From an uncultured Tenacibaculum sp. (GTDB lineage Bacteria; Bacteroidota; Bacteroidia; Flavobacteriales; Flavobacteriaceae), in the NCBI RefSeq assembly GCF_947499065.1, contig NZ_CANMMT010000002.1, forward strand, positions 371,313 through 435,312: a stretch of 64,000 nt of DNA, given 5' to 3'. Position 1 is the first letter of the stretch; each line of letters opens with the position of its first letter. The notes below the pieces were generated by a model. That model searched no databases. It was not told the DNA's origin and worked only from the letters and a program-made list of their open reading frames with translations. This document shows, in pieces, positions 18,348 to 26,009 of this stretch. The position numbers and the translations under genes are program-made.

Positions 18348-18815
18348 TTATTTAGAATAGAATAATTGTGTAAAATAGTAATGCCCAGCACTATTTTTTT
18401 CAACACCTATTCCAGTATGGGTATAGTTACCTTCAATGTTTTTTCTGTGTCCATTACTATTTAACCAAGCGTTTACTACCTCTTCTGCTGTTTTTTGAAG
18501 AGCAGCAACATTTTCAGCAAAAGCCATAGCGTTGTCTAAATTTTGTAGCTCTTTGAATCGATCGTCAGATTTATCATGATTAATTTGATTAAGCCCAATC
18601 ATATATTTTGTGTGTTTTAAAGCAATTACTGAAGCTTCATTACTAAAAGTAAGTTCAGATTTACCTTTACTAACTCTATGCTGATTTACAAGTTTATGAA
18701 TTTGCTGTGTAATTTCGGCATGTTCTCCAGAGATTATGTTTTCAGAGTCATTGTCGCTACATGAAATAAAAAATAAAGTTACAAATAGGGCTATTAGGGA
18801 TTTTTTTAACAACAT
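18348..18815 (-). CDS. CAP/SCP-domain lipoprotein
   Basis: A 155-residue predicted lipoprotein (lipobox FFISCS). The rest is one CAP domain (cysteine-rich secretory protein, antigen 5, PR-1 fold): HTKYMIGLNQINHD with the conserved His, AFAENVAALQ with the conserved Glu, VVNAWLNSNGHRKNIEGNYTHTGIGV with the second His block, and YYFTQLFY at the end. The bacterial role of these proteins is poorly defined. It lies between the PNPOx-like gene and the ATP-grasp gene, all on one strand, with 39 bp upstream and 22 bp downstream. Confidence 0.88.
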   Translation of the reverse strand: MLLKKSLIALFVTLFFISCSDNDSENIISGEHAEITQQIHKLVNQHRVSKGKSELTFSNEASVIALKHTKYMIGLNQINHDKSDDRFKELQNLDNAMAFAENVAALQKTAEEVVNAWLNSNGHRKNIEGNYTHTGIGVEKNSAGHYYFTQLFYSK

Positions 18816-18854
18816 GGTTAAATTTTAAAGGGGTTAATAAAGTCGGCTAATGTA

Positions 18855-19514
18855 CTATTTATTTTGATTATAATAATTTGTAACGTGCTGAGGAATTTCA
18901 ATTCCTTCTTTTAATTTTTCATCAGAAATAGGAGGTAGGGCTATTTGTTTAATAGGTACCAAGCCAGCCCAAACATCTAAATTGTAATCTTCTGGCTCAT
19001 CAGCTACTCCAACATCTCTAATTTTAGCAGAAGCTGTTTCAATAGTCATTTCTACAACCATGGTTCTGTCTAATTCTTTTTGATGCATTGGGCGTATTCC
19101 ATCCCATCGACCTTTCATCATGTGCTCCATAAAACAAAATAAAGCAGCATCTTTTTCTTCAGGATTAGTAACCTTTTTAACTGACCCAAAAAGAGTTGCT
19201 GATCTATAGTTTACTGAATGATGTAATCCAGAACGCGCCAAGACTAAGGCGTCTATATGCATTACGGTCATGCTCATTTCTTTAGCTTCTAGAAGAGCTA
19301 ATAGCATTCTGTTGGCTTGTGAACCATGTAGGTATATTTTGTTGTCTTTTCTTCCGTAAGCCATTGGAAGTGTAATAGCTCCTCCTTGATAAACATAGCT
19401 TACATAACCAATAAAACCAGCGTCTAAAATTGTATTAATCTTTTCAACATCGTAAGTAGCTCTATTTTGCCCCCTTTTTACTCTGTTTAGTTTTGATTTT
19501 GAATATTCTTTCAT
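18855..19514 (-). CDS. Pyridoxamine 5'-phosphate oxidase-family flavoprotein
   Basis: A 219-residue protein of the PNPOx-like split-barrel superfamily (Pyridox_ox_2/Nim-like). Key stretches: GFIGYVSYVYQGGAITLPMAYG, KIYLHGSQANRMLLALL, and NYRSATLFGSVKKVTNPEEK with the flavin-contacting Arg/Ser. Members bind FMN, F420 or heme, so true PNPO activity should not be assumed. It overlaps the GNAT gene by 4 bp and ends a tightly overlapping operon that runs divergently from a MocR-type regulator. MocR proteins carry PLP, so a vitamin B6-linked role is possible but unproven. Confidence 0.85.
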   Translation of the reverse strand: MKEYSKSKLNRVKRGQNRATYDVEKINTILDAGFIGYVSYVYQGGAITLPMAYGRKDNKIYLHGSQANRMLLALLEAKEMSMTVMHIDALVLARSGLHHSVNYRSATLFGSVKKVTNPEEKDAALFCFMEHMMKGRWDGIRPMHQKELDRTMVVEMTIETASAKIRDVGVADEPEDYNLDVWAGLVPIKQIALPPISDEKLKEGIEIPQHVTNYYNQNK

Positions 19515-20056
19515 AATTTAATTTTTTTAGATAAAACGAAGTTTTCATAAGAATTTCCATTAACTAAGAAATCTAATTTTCCTGTATCTTTAAATTCATT
19601 TCTTTTGTAAAAACGTATAGCTCTTTCGTTTTTGATGTAAACAGAAAGCCATATGGTATCTAATTGTAATTCTTTAGCTTTCGATTCGATGAAGGTTAAA
19701 AGTTGTTGCCCAATTTTTAAAGGAATAAAATCATTTAAAATGTATATTCTTTCAAGCCTACAATTAGTGGTAGACGTTATACTTTCATGTGTTGCATTAA
19801 GTACTAATTTAGCGTATCCAACTGGTAAGTTGTTTACATATAAGATGTAGAATAAGTTGTTGTTGTTATCTATGTCTTCTTTGATTTTTGCGATTGAAAA
19901 CGCTTTATTATTGTAGGCTAACAGGTCATTTTTATCATTAATAAAATGACCGTGAGATTCACTGTAAGTTATTCTCCCAAGTAAAGCTAAAACTTCAACA
20001 TCGGTTTCTGTTGCTTTTCTAATATGTATTGTTTTATCTTCTTTCTGGTTTAACAT
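19511..20056 (-). CDS. GNAT-family N-acetyltransferase
   Basis: A 181-residue acetyltransferase of the GNAT fold: IRKATETDVEVLALLGRITY at the start, PVGYAKLVL (beta4), RLERIYILNDFIPLKIGQQLL with the acetyl-CoA-binding V/I-x-x-x-x-R/K-x-x-G/A region slightly degenerate (FIPLKIGQ), and IWLSVYIKNERAIRFYKRNEF, the usual C-terminal block. The substrate is unknown. Its start lies inside the DUF1272 gene (23-bp overlap) and its end overlaps the PNPOx-like gene by 4 bp, so translation is probably coupled. Confidence 0.88.
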   Translation of the reverse strand: MLNQKEDKTIHIRKATETDVEVLALLGRITYSESHGHFINDKNDLLAYNNKAFSIAKIKEDIDNNNNLFYILYVNNLPVGYAKLVLNATHESITSTTNCRLERIYILNDFIPLKIGQQLLTFIESKAKELQLDTIWLSVYIKNERAIRFYKRNEFKDTGKLDFLVNGNSYENFVLSKKIKL

Positions 20057-20324
20057 CTTTAAATTTTTCTGAGTTTATTTTTGTTTTTGAGAGTTCTTTT
20101 GGCTTGAAAATGCGATTAGATGAAGCAGGATATTTTTCAATCATTTTTAAAGGTCGAATAGGTCTTTCCACAAAATTTCCCGAGCAACTTGGGCAAACAT
20201 TTTCAAAAATTTCTAAAGCACAAGTTTTACAATAAGTACATTCAAAAGAGCAAATCATAGCCTCGGTTGATGTATTAGGCAAATCTTTATTGCAGTGTTC
20301 GCAATTTGGTCTAATTTCTAACAT
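20034..20324 (-). CDS. DUF1272 zinc-ribbon-like protein
   Basis: A 96-residue protein of the DUF1272 type. Eight Cys are arranged in pairs (NCEHC, MICSFECTYCKTC, NVCPSC) and could bind two zinc ions; the family signature MLEIRPNCEHC and VERPIRP are both present. The tail after residue 65 is basic and extends beyond the core. Function unknown. It overlaps the DinB gene by one base and the GNAT gene by 23 bases, within the operon divergent from the MocR-type regulator. Confidence 0.88.
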   Translation of the reverse strand: MLEIRPNCEHCNKDLPNTSTEAMICSFECTYCKTCALEIFENVCPSCSGNFVERPIRPLKMIEKYPASSNRIFKPKELSKTKINSEKFKDVKPERR

Positions 20325-20842
20325 TATAAATAGCGTTCTTTAATAATTTCTATATGCCAAATGCTATGTCCTAATAAAGTAAAAGCACAAGCTCTGGCTG
20401 ATATTTGAGATTCACTGGCAGTTCCTATGTTTTGTAAGTTATTTTCTGAAATACTATTTATCAGGTTTATTGAATACAAACGAGTTGTAGTAAATTCATG
20501 AATTAATTCTTCTAACGATTTGTTGTTAGCTTGCGACGGAGAAATGTATATGTTTTGATCAAAGCCAGCTAAAGCAGTTTTATCGTTTCTGGCAATTCGT
20601 AAGAACCGATACATAAAAATTCGTTCAGTATCTATAATATGTTGCAATACTTCTTTAATACTCCATTTTTCTGGTTGATAGCGATACTCTAATTTATCTT
20701 CAGGTATGGAAGAAAAGAAGTTAATTACCATGTTTTTATCTTCTTCAAAGCCTTTTGAAATACTTGTGTTATTAGCAACCTTATTGATGTATCTAGAAAA
20801 GTATTCGTTGTATTCAGTAATTTTTAAATCTTGTTTAAGCAT
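20324..20842 (-). CDS. DinB-family protein
   Basis: A 172-residue four-helix-bundle protein of the DinB/DfsB superfamily. The family's three His metal ligands are plausible in EVLQHIIDTERIF, in the middle helix, and in LGHSIWHIEIIKERYL at the end. Such proteins are often metal-dependent thiol transferases or of unknown role; the name does not imply DNA-damage function. It is first in the four-gene overlapping operon. A -7 box of Bacteroidota type lies 20 bp upstream. Confidence 0.87.
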   Translation of the reverse strand: MLKQDLKITEYNEYFSRYINKVANNTSISKGFEEDKNMVINFFSSIPEDKLEYRYQPEKWSIKEVLQHIIDTERIFMYRFLRIARNDKTALAGFDQNIYISPSQANNKSLEELIHEFTTTRLYSINLINSISENNLQNIGTASESQISARACAFTLLGHSIWHIEIIKERYL

Positions 20843-20861
20843 GTTTTGTTGTTTTGTTATC

Positions 20862-20869
20862 CAAAAATA
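20862..20869 (-). promoter_or_regulatory. Bacteroidota-type -7 box for the dinB-like operon
   Basis: On the minus strand the sequence TATTTTTG matches the Bacteroidota -7 consensus TAnnTTTG and lies 20 bp before the dinB-like start. The palindrome GGACTA-N6-TAGTCC begins just upstream, where a regulator could block or assist polymerase. No clear -33 TTG was seen at the right distance. Confidence 0.5.
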
Positions 20870-20879
20870 CTATTTTTAT

Positions 20880-20923
20880 GGACTATTGTATTAGTCCAGA
20901 ATAAAAAGAGTTTGTAGTCCAGA
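20880..20923. promoter_or_regulatory. Candidate MocR operator: palindrome plus direct repeat
   Basis: In the 80-bp divergent gap there is a perfect palindrome GGACTA-N6-TAGTCC (20880-20897). TAGTCCAGA then occurs twice in the same orientation, at 20892-20900 and 20915-20923, 23 bp apart. MocR/GabR-type dimers are known to bind combinations of direct and inverted half-sites in the gap between their own gene and their target. The last copy runs into the regulator's start codon, which would fit autorepression. Binding is inferred. Confidence 0.6.
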
Positions 20924-22404
20924 TGTTTCCATATAAAACTAGTTTCAAAATTAATAGAGATATAAAAGAGCCTTTGTATTTGCAATTAGCAAATCAATTT
21001 ATTGTTTTTATAAAGGAAGGAAATCTTTCATCTGGTACAAAATTATTAGGAACAAGAAGTTTTGCTGAATTACTGAATGTGCATCGAAAAACAATTGTAG
21101 CTTGTTATGAAGAATTGGCATTGCAAGGTTGGGTTGAAAGCATTCCGAAAAAAGGAACATTTGTACATGGTAATCTACCTTTGTTAAATACAACTAGTAT
21201 TGTAAAAGAGAGTGTTAAGAAAGAAAAGTTGAAGACAGGTTTTTCTTTTTATGAAAACAATGAGTTGTTGTCAAAAGGAGAAAAAAAATCATCTGATATG
21301 ATTTATATAAATGATGGGACTTCTGATGAAAGATTAACTCCGATAGAAGAAATAGTTAGAACTTATAGAAGAATAGCATCAAAGCAAAGTATTTATAAAG
21401 AGTTTGGCTATGGTTCAACTTTTGGAAATACTAAGCTTAGAGAAACATTGGTTGGTTATTTGAATAAGACAAGAGGGTTGCAGATTTCAAAAGAGAATAT
21501 TTTAATTACTCGTGGTAGCCAAATGGGAATTTGGTTATCGTCGAAACTATTATTAAAAGAAGGAGATAATATTATAGTTGGCGAAACTAATTATGTCTCA
21601 GCTGATGTAACTTTTTTACATCAAAAAGCAAACTTGCTACGTGTATTGGTAGATGAAAATGGTATTGTAACTGAAGAAATTGAAAAGCAGTGTAAAAAAC
21701 AGCAGATTAAAGCTGTGTATGTAACATCACATCATCACCATCCAACAACGGTTACGTTATCGGCTGAAAGGAGGATTCATTTATTAAACTTAGCTAAAAA
21801 ATATAAGTTTGCGATTATAGAAGACGATTATGATTACGATTTTAATTATAATCATGCGCCAATTTTACCTTTAGCAAGTCATGATGTTAATGGAAATGTA
21901 ATTTATATAGGTTCTGTTTGTAAAACTGTAGCTCCAGTATTTAGAATAGGTTATTTAATTGCTTCAAAAGAGTTTGTAGATGAAGCTTCTAAATTACGTG
22001 GTTTTGTAGATAGGCAAGGTGATGCGTTATTGGAACTTACTTTTGCCGATTTTATTAAGTCGGGAGATTTGGATAGGCATATTAGAAAAGTATTGAAGAT
22101 TTATAAAGCACGTCGAGATTTGTTTTGTGGTTTGTTAAAGGAGAAGTTATCAGATTATTTTCAATTTGAAATTCCTAAAGGTGGTATGGCTGTATGGATT
22201 CAATTGAATAAAGAATATTCATGGAAACAGGTTTATGAAGAAGGGCAGAAACATCAATTAGAGATAGGAGAGTGGTATCGGTATGATATAGCAAAAACAG
22301 GACATAATGCTATAAGAATGGGGTTTGCGAGTTATAATGAAAAAGAAATATATAACTTGATAGATAAATTAGTTTTGGTTTTTGAAAAATTAAAAGCACA
22401 ATAA
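20923..22404 (+). CDS. MocR-family regulator: GntR HTH fused to aminotransferase
   Basis: A 493-residue MocR/PdxR-type protein. An N-terminal GntR winged helix (about 10-85; LQLANQFIVFIKEG, NVHRKTIVACYEELALQGWVESIPKKGTFV) is followed by a fold-type I aminotransferase domain. The PLP-binding Lys is K334 (GSVCKT), with EDDYDYDFNY containing the conserved Asp and Tyr, and the C-terminal YDIAKTGHNAIRMGFASY. Such proteins sense PLP or amino compounds and regulate the adjacent divergent gene, here the DinB/DUF1272/GNAT/PNPOx-like operon. The intergenic repeats are probable binding sites. The PNPOx-like gene in the target operon hints at a B6 theme. Confidence 0.92.
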   Translation: MFPYKTSFKINRDIKEPLYLQLANQFIVFIKEGNLSSGTKLLGTRSFAELLNVHRKTIVACYEELALQGWVESIPKKGTFVHGNLPLLNTTSIVKESVKKEKLKTGFSFYENNELLSKGEKKSSDMIYINDGTSDERLTPIEEIVRTYRRIASKQSIYKEFGYGSTFGNTKLRETLVGYLNKTRGLQISKENILITRGSQMGIWLSSKLLLKEGDNIIVGETNYVSADVTFLHQKANLLRVLVDENGIVTEEIEKQCKKQQIKAVYVTSHHHHPTTVTLSAERRIHLLNLAKKYKFAIIEDDYDYDFNYNHAPILPLASHDVNGNVIYIGSVCKTVAPVFRIGYLIASKEFVDEASKLRGFVDRQGDALLELTFADFIKSGDLDRHIRKVLKIYKARRDLFCGLLKEKLSDYFQFEIPKGGMAVWIQLNKEYSWKQVYEEGQKHQLEIGEWYRYDIAKTGHNAIRMGFASYNEKEIYNLIDKLVLVFEKLKAQ

Positions 22405-22423
22405 TATCATTTATTGCGCTTTT
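22392..22423 (+). terminator. Terminator overlapping the MocR stop codon
   Basis: The arms AAAAGCACAATAA and TTATTGCGCTTTT pair with one mismatch around a short loop. The 5' arm contains the stop codon, and T-rich sequence follows. It separates the regulator from the convergent trio of small genes. Confidence 0.6.
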
Positions 22424-22480
22424 ACTGTGGTTTTTATTGTTAAGAGTATTTAATACTTTGTAAATGAACTAAATTTAAGT

Positions 22481-22726
22481 TTAAATCGCATTTTTAATTT
22501 GATGTGAAAAATCCTTCATTAAATCGTTAATACTATCGTATTCCTTAAATAACAAGCTTAATAAACTCGTAGAATTTTCTTCTGAGTTTTTTTGTTGTTC
22601 ACTAGTAGAAGTAGTGTTGTTATTTAAAACTTTTAGTTGATATTCTTCTTGAAATGATTTAATAAAGCTTTTGAATTCATTATCAGTATTAGTTTGCTGA
22701 ATGTTGATGGCTTTATAAGACTGCAT
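22481..22726 (-). CDS. Small hypothetical protein, third gene of a Roadblock-like trio
   Basis: An 81-residue protein with no recognised domain. It is helical and charged, with a Ser/Thr/Gln-rich middle (NNNTTSTSEQQKNSEENSTS) linking two amphipathic helices (DNEFKSFIKSFQEEYQL and SLLFKEYDSINDLMKDFSHQ). Its start lies 14 bp inside the Roadblock-like gene, so translation is probably coupled and the products may interact. No signal peptide. Confidence 0.6.
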   Translation of the reverse strand: MQSYKAINIQQTNTDNEFKSFIKSFQEEYQLKVLNNNTTSTSEQQKNSEENSTSLLSLLFKEYDSINDLMKDFSHQIKNAI

Positions 22727-23087
22727 TTAACTCGATTTTATATTTGTTTAGCATAGTTCTAGTTAAAGCTAAATTCGCTTTTTTGCTATCTACTGCCAGA
22801 TAAATAAAGTAATCACCACCAGGCGACATATTTATAACGTGAATGTGATTGTCTAATTTAAAATGGATATCTCTTAGGTTTTCGTCTAAACCAAGAGTTT
22901 TAATAGCTTCTCTTTTGGAGTTAATGATAGATACGTTAAAAGCAGATGCTAGTGCTGGGTCAAAATCTGGGTCAACAGAATCTGACATTAATGATTCTCC
23001 TGTTGACATTTCTGCAACACTAATTGCAATAAATCCAGGGATGTTTTCTTTTACGTTTTTGATTAAATCTTTTAAAATTTGTTCCAT
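22713..23087 (-). CDS. Roadblock/LC7-like protein
   Basis: A 124-residue protein whose pattern fits the Roadblock/LC7 fold: IPGFIAISVAEMSTGESLMS (first strand pair), then ALASAFNVSIINSKREAIKTLGL (helix), HVINMSPGGDYFIYLAVDSKKANLALTRTML (strand-strand-helix end). In bacteria such proteins (for example MglB) serve as partners of Ras-like GTPases in polarity and motility. No GTPase gene lies next to it. It is the middle gene of three on the minus strand; the 115-residue gene upstream has similar organisation. Fold assignment is by eye. Confidence 0.6.
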   Translation of the reverse strand: MEQILKDLIKNVKENIPGFIAISVAEMSTGESLMSDSVDPDFDPALASAFNVSIINSKREAIKTLGLDENLRDIHFKLDNHIHVINMSPGGDYFIYLAVDSKKANLALTRTMLNKYKIELNAVL

Positions 23088-23109
23088 GGTCTGGGGGACT
23101 TAAGTGTTT

Positions 23110-23457
23110 TTAAATAATTAATTTTTGAGTGTTTTTCATTTGTTTTTTTAACATTAAACTTAGTAATCCAATGTTGGTGGCTTTGTCTGTCAAAAAACAT
23201 AAAACATACTCTTCGTGTTTAAAAAGTAAGAGCGTTTCATTAGTAGATTTTAAAATTATTTCGTTTAATTCTGTATGGAAGAACAGATTAAAAAAGTTTT
23301 CGGACATATTAAAGATAACAGCATCAAAAGCTGCTATTTTTTCTTTAAGGTCTACTAGTTCATTTTCCTTTGGGAAAAAGTCTACTATTTGCCCTTCATT
23401 ATCTATTAAAAAAATAGCTTTGCTGTTTGTGTCCGTAAGTAGTTTTTGTAAATCCAA
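23110..23457 (-). CDS. Probable second Roadblock-like protein
   Basis: A 115-residue protein, first gene of the trio. The order of elements (KAIFLIDNEGQIVDFFP, long helix about 35-55, LNEIILKSTNETLLLFKHEEYVLCFLTDKATNIGLLSLMLKKQM) resembles the Roadblock/LC7 profile: strand with a D-x-x-G turn, helix, strands, and a final helix after N-I-G. It has no signal peptide. Two Roadblock-type subunits encoded together could form a heterodimer. It is weaker than its neighbour as a family match, and I cannot exclude a different small alpha/beta fold. Confidence 0.5.
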   Translation of the reverse strand: MDLQKLLTDTNSKAIFLIDNEGQIVDFFPKENELVDLKEKIAAFDAVIFNMSENFFNLFFHTELNEIILKSTNETLLLFKHEEYVLCFLTDKATNIGLLSLMLKKQMKNTQKLII

Positions 23458-23528
23458 TTTTTTTAATCTTTTGTCTTATTAGCTAATATACAGAAAATTA
23501 TAATTAAAAAAAAAGGAAAAAATCGCTT

Positions 23529-24410
23529 TTATAAGTCGTTTTTTTTGGATATTTTAATCATCCTATCATTGTTAAAAATATCCTTTCTAAGCTCATTTGT
23601 TACGAATTTTTTATCCTCTAACATTTTTAAAGTTTCTTGACCTAAATATTGGTTTATTTCAAAGAATAAAAGTCCATTGTCAGTTAAATGATTTTTAGCT
23701 AAATCAGCTATCTTTTCATAAAAAACTAAAGGGTTATTATCATCAACAAATAAAGCCAAATGAGGTTCGTTTTGTAAGACGTTATTTTTAATCTCTACTT
23801 TTTCTAAATTTCTAACATAAGGAGGGTTAGAAACAATAATGTCGTATTGTTTAGGTAATGAATTGGTGTTAAGGATGTCTTTTTCTATAAATTCAACATC
23901 TACCTCATTAAGTTTAGCATTTTGATTGGCTGTTTCTAATGCTTTTTCAGAAATGTCTATGCTTGTAACATCAACATTAGATAAATTCTTTTTTAAACTA
24001 ATAGGAATGCATCCTGAACCGGTTCCAATGTCCAAGATTGATAGCTTTTTATCTGAACCTAGCTTTTTTCTCATAGAACTGACCTCTTGAATAACCCATT
24101 CTACAAGTTCTTCGGTTTCAGGGCGAGGAATTAGTGTATGATTGTTTACTTTAAATGGTAATCCAAAAAACTCAGTATGCCCAATAATGTATTGAATAGG
24201 TTCTTCGTTTAAAAGTCTTTCTAAGGCATTATTTAAAACCGCTTCTTTTTCTGCAGGAATCTCAAAATCAGGTTTCATGATGATGTCTATTCGTTGCAGT
24301 TCCAAATACTCTTCAACCAAATATGTAAAAAAGGTGTCAATTTCTGTTTGTGGATATATAAATGAAAGTTGTTTTGAAAAATTGGTTTTATATGTTTTTA
24401 ATGTATTCAA
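23529..24410 (-). CDS. prmC: Peptide chain release factor N5-glutamine methyltransferase
   Basis: A 293-residue PrmC/HemK protein, which methylates the GGQ glutamine of release factors RF1 and RF2 with SAM. It has an N-terminal helical domain (1-90), PIQYIIGHTEFFGLPFKVN, LIPRPETEELVEW, the SAM motif DIGTGSGCIPISL (about 125-137) and the catalytic NPPYVR (about 195), which binds the glutamine side chain. The length is normal. Eleven bases separate its start from the end of the Yip1-like gene upstream on the same strand. Confidence 0.96.
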   Translation of the reverse strand: MNTLKTYKTNFSKQLSFIYPQTEIDTFFTYLVEEYLELQRIDIIMKPDFEIPAEKEAVLNNALERLLNEEPIQYIIGHTEFFGLPFKVNNHTLIPRPETEELVEWVIQEVSSMRKKLGSDKKLSILDIGTGSGCIPISLKKNLSNVDVTSIDISEKALETANQNAKLNEVDVEFIEKDILNTNSLPKQYDIIVSNPPYVRNLEKVEIKNNVLQNEPHLALFVDDNNPLVFYEKIADLAKNHLTDNGLLFFEINQYLGQETLKMLEDKKFVTNELRKDIFNNDRMIKISKKNDL

Positions 24411-24421
24411 AGTGTAATTTC

Positions 24422-24997
24422 TTAAAGGTAAAAGTTGCGTAAATATAATTGGAATACTATTAAGCTAAAAAATGGAATTAGTATTGGAAGTATTACGATA
24501 ATTGCTTTTTTCAAACTAATATTATAGATTTCTTTAAATCCTATCAATAAAGCTCTTAAGGAAATAAACCAACTTATAATAAAGAGAAGAATTTTAAAAT
24601 AATATGTGGAGAGTTCAGAATTATATAAATGTGGGTGATTTAACAAATCTAAAATAAACCCATAGCAAAATATAGGAAAGTAAGAATACATTAATAGAGC
24701 AAATGTTTCTTTGTAGTATGAATTTCCTTTTAAAAACAACCCTAATTTATAAATAATAAAACTTAGTGTTGTAGAAATTAATAACCATAAGCAAATCTGA
24801 ATAATTTTTTCAAAAAGCTTAAAATAAATTAAGAGAGTTTTATTATCCGGTACTACTGATTCACTATTAAAACTGTATATTATACCGTATAAGAAAGCTA
24901 AAAACATACCTTCTTTATAAAGGTCATCTCTAAATCTATTCTGAAAGTTAATAGCTCCATTTTTTGGAGACAAAATCAATAATATTAATGTTTTCAT
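24422..24997 (-). CDS. Polytopic membrane protein, Yip1-like
   Basis: A 191-residue inner-membrane protein with about five hydrophobic segments. The layout (N-terminal PKNGAINFQNRFRD, then helices ending in LRALLIGFKEIYNISLKKAIIVILPIL) resembles bacterial Yip1-domain proteins, in which a conserved L-x-x-G-L/F-x-x-x-Y segment precedes the last helix. No enzymatic motif. It overlaps the GNAT gene by 4 bp and precedes prmC. Function unknown. Confidence 0.6.
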   Translation of the reverse strand: MKTLILLILSPKNGAINFQNRFRDDLYKEGMFLAFLYGIIYSFNSESVVPDNKTLLIYFKLFEKIIQICLWLLISTTLSFIIYKLGLFLKGNSYYKETFALLMYSYFPIFCYGFILDLLNHPHLYNSELSTYYFKILLFIISWFISLRALLIGFKEIYNISLKKAIIVILPILIPFFSLIVFQLYLRNFYL

Positions 24998-25485
24998 AAC
25001 TTTTTAATCATCCAAACATTACAAGAGTAATGTCCTGTGTTTCCCATTGGTTTGTCTAGATTTGTAAAACCATTTTTTTTATACAAAGCTCTAGCAGCTT
25101 CCATATAAGGCATGGTTTCTAAATAGCACTGGGTATAACCTTGCTTTTTAGCTTCGGTTAAACAATGATTTATTAGTTTACTTCCTAATCCTTTTCCTCT
25201 AGTAATAGGTAAGAAATACATTTTTTGAAATTCACAAATAGCCTCTTCGGCACCATCTAATTTTGCAAAACCTGCGCCTCCAACAATTTTATTATTATGT
25301 TCAATTACAAAATAAGAAGCATTTTCTTTTTCGTAAGTTTCAAACATTTGATCCGTAGCTTTGTCTTCATAAGCAGTGCCTACTTTAGGAGCTCCAAGTT
25401 CAATTAATACTTCACGAATTATTTGCGCTACTTGTTGATTGTCATTAGGTTGTATTTCTCGAATAATAAAATCAGAGGGTGTCAT
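24994..25485 (-). CDS. GNAT-family N-acetyltransferase
   Basis: A 163-residue GNAT enzyme. IREIQPNDNQQVAQIIREVL forms the start, KIVGGAGFAKL is beta4, and QKMYFLPITRGKGLGSKLI carries the acetyl-CoA-binding R-G-x-G-x-G/S pyrophosphate loop; ALYKKNGFTNLDKPMGNTGHYSCNVWMIKKL closes the fold in the manner of acyltransferases annotated as YitI- or ElaA-like. The substrate is unknown. Divergent from the LEA-type lipoprotein gene across 38 bp, so both promoters must lie in that short gap. Confidence 0.9.
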   Translation of the reverse strand: MTPSDFIIREIQPNDNQQVAQIIREVLIELGAPKVGTAYEDKATDQMFETYEKENASYFVIEHNNKIVGGAGFAKLDGAEEAICEFQKMYFLPITRGKGLGSKLINHCLTEAKKQGYTQCYLETMPYMEAARALYKKNGFTNLDKPMGNTGHYSCNVWMIKKL

Positions 25486-25523
25486 AGGAATACCTTATTT
25501 TTGCACTGCAAATTAGCTAAAAA

Positions 25524-26003
25524 ATGAGAATTCGTATGAAGAAATTGGTGTTTTTTGTAGTGGTATTACTTATTATTGGTTGTTCTGTTAAAGAAAAACC
25601 AGTATTTATTAAGGTTGATGATGTAAAGATTATGTCTATAACACCAGATACAATACATTTAAATGCAAATGCTTTTTTTAAAAATCCTAACGATATTGGA
25701 GGGAAAATATCTACAGATGAAATAAAAGTTTTGGTTAATGGAGATGAAATGGCCAAGGTGTCTTCAGAAGTGTTTAAAGTTCCAGCAAGAAAAGAGTTTG
25801 CAATTCCATTAAAAGTTGTTATTCCTACTAAGAAAGTATTTTCTAGTGAAGGTGGTGGAATTTTAGGAGGATTGATTAATTCATTACTAAGCAAAAGTAA
25901 AAGTGTAAAAGTTCAGTTTAAAGGAGATATAAAATATAAAGTTTTAGGCTTTTCACATATTTATTCCATTGATAAAACTGAAGATATTAAAATAAAACTA
26001 TAG
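25524..26003 (+). CDS. LEA type 2 family lipoprotein
   Basis: A 159-residue predicted lipoprotein (lipobox IIGCS) with one LEA14-like beta-sandwich domain: IKVDDVKIMSITPDTIHLNANAFFKNPNDIGGKISTDEIKVLVNG is the typical start, and RKEFAIPLKVVIPTKK the typical middle. Bacterial LEA2 proteins are thought to help in stress or envelope stability, without a defined reaction. An internal ATG four codons later (25536) is an alternative start. It precedes ribD by six bases. Confidence 0.82.
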   Translation: MRIRMKKLVFFVVVLLIIGCSVKEKPVFIKVDDVKIMSITPDTIHLNANAFFKNPNDIGGKISTDEIKVLVNGDEMAKVSSEVFKVPARKEFAIPLKVVIPTKKVFSSEGGGILGGLINSLLSKSKSVKVQFKGDIKYKVLGFSHIYSIDKTEDIKIKL

Positions 26004-26009
26004 CTTTTT

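Noticed and set aside
18326..18406. N-terminal extension of the ATP-grasp gene
   Set aside because: It overlaps the CAP-domain gene and lacks the family's starting strand; the inner ATG at 18325 gives the proper fold start.
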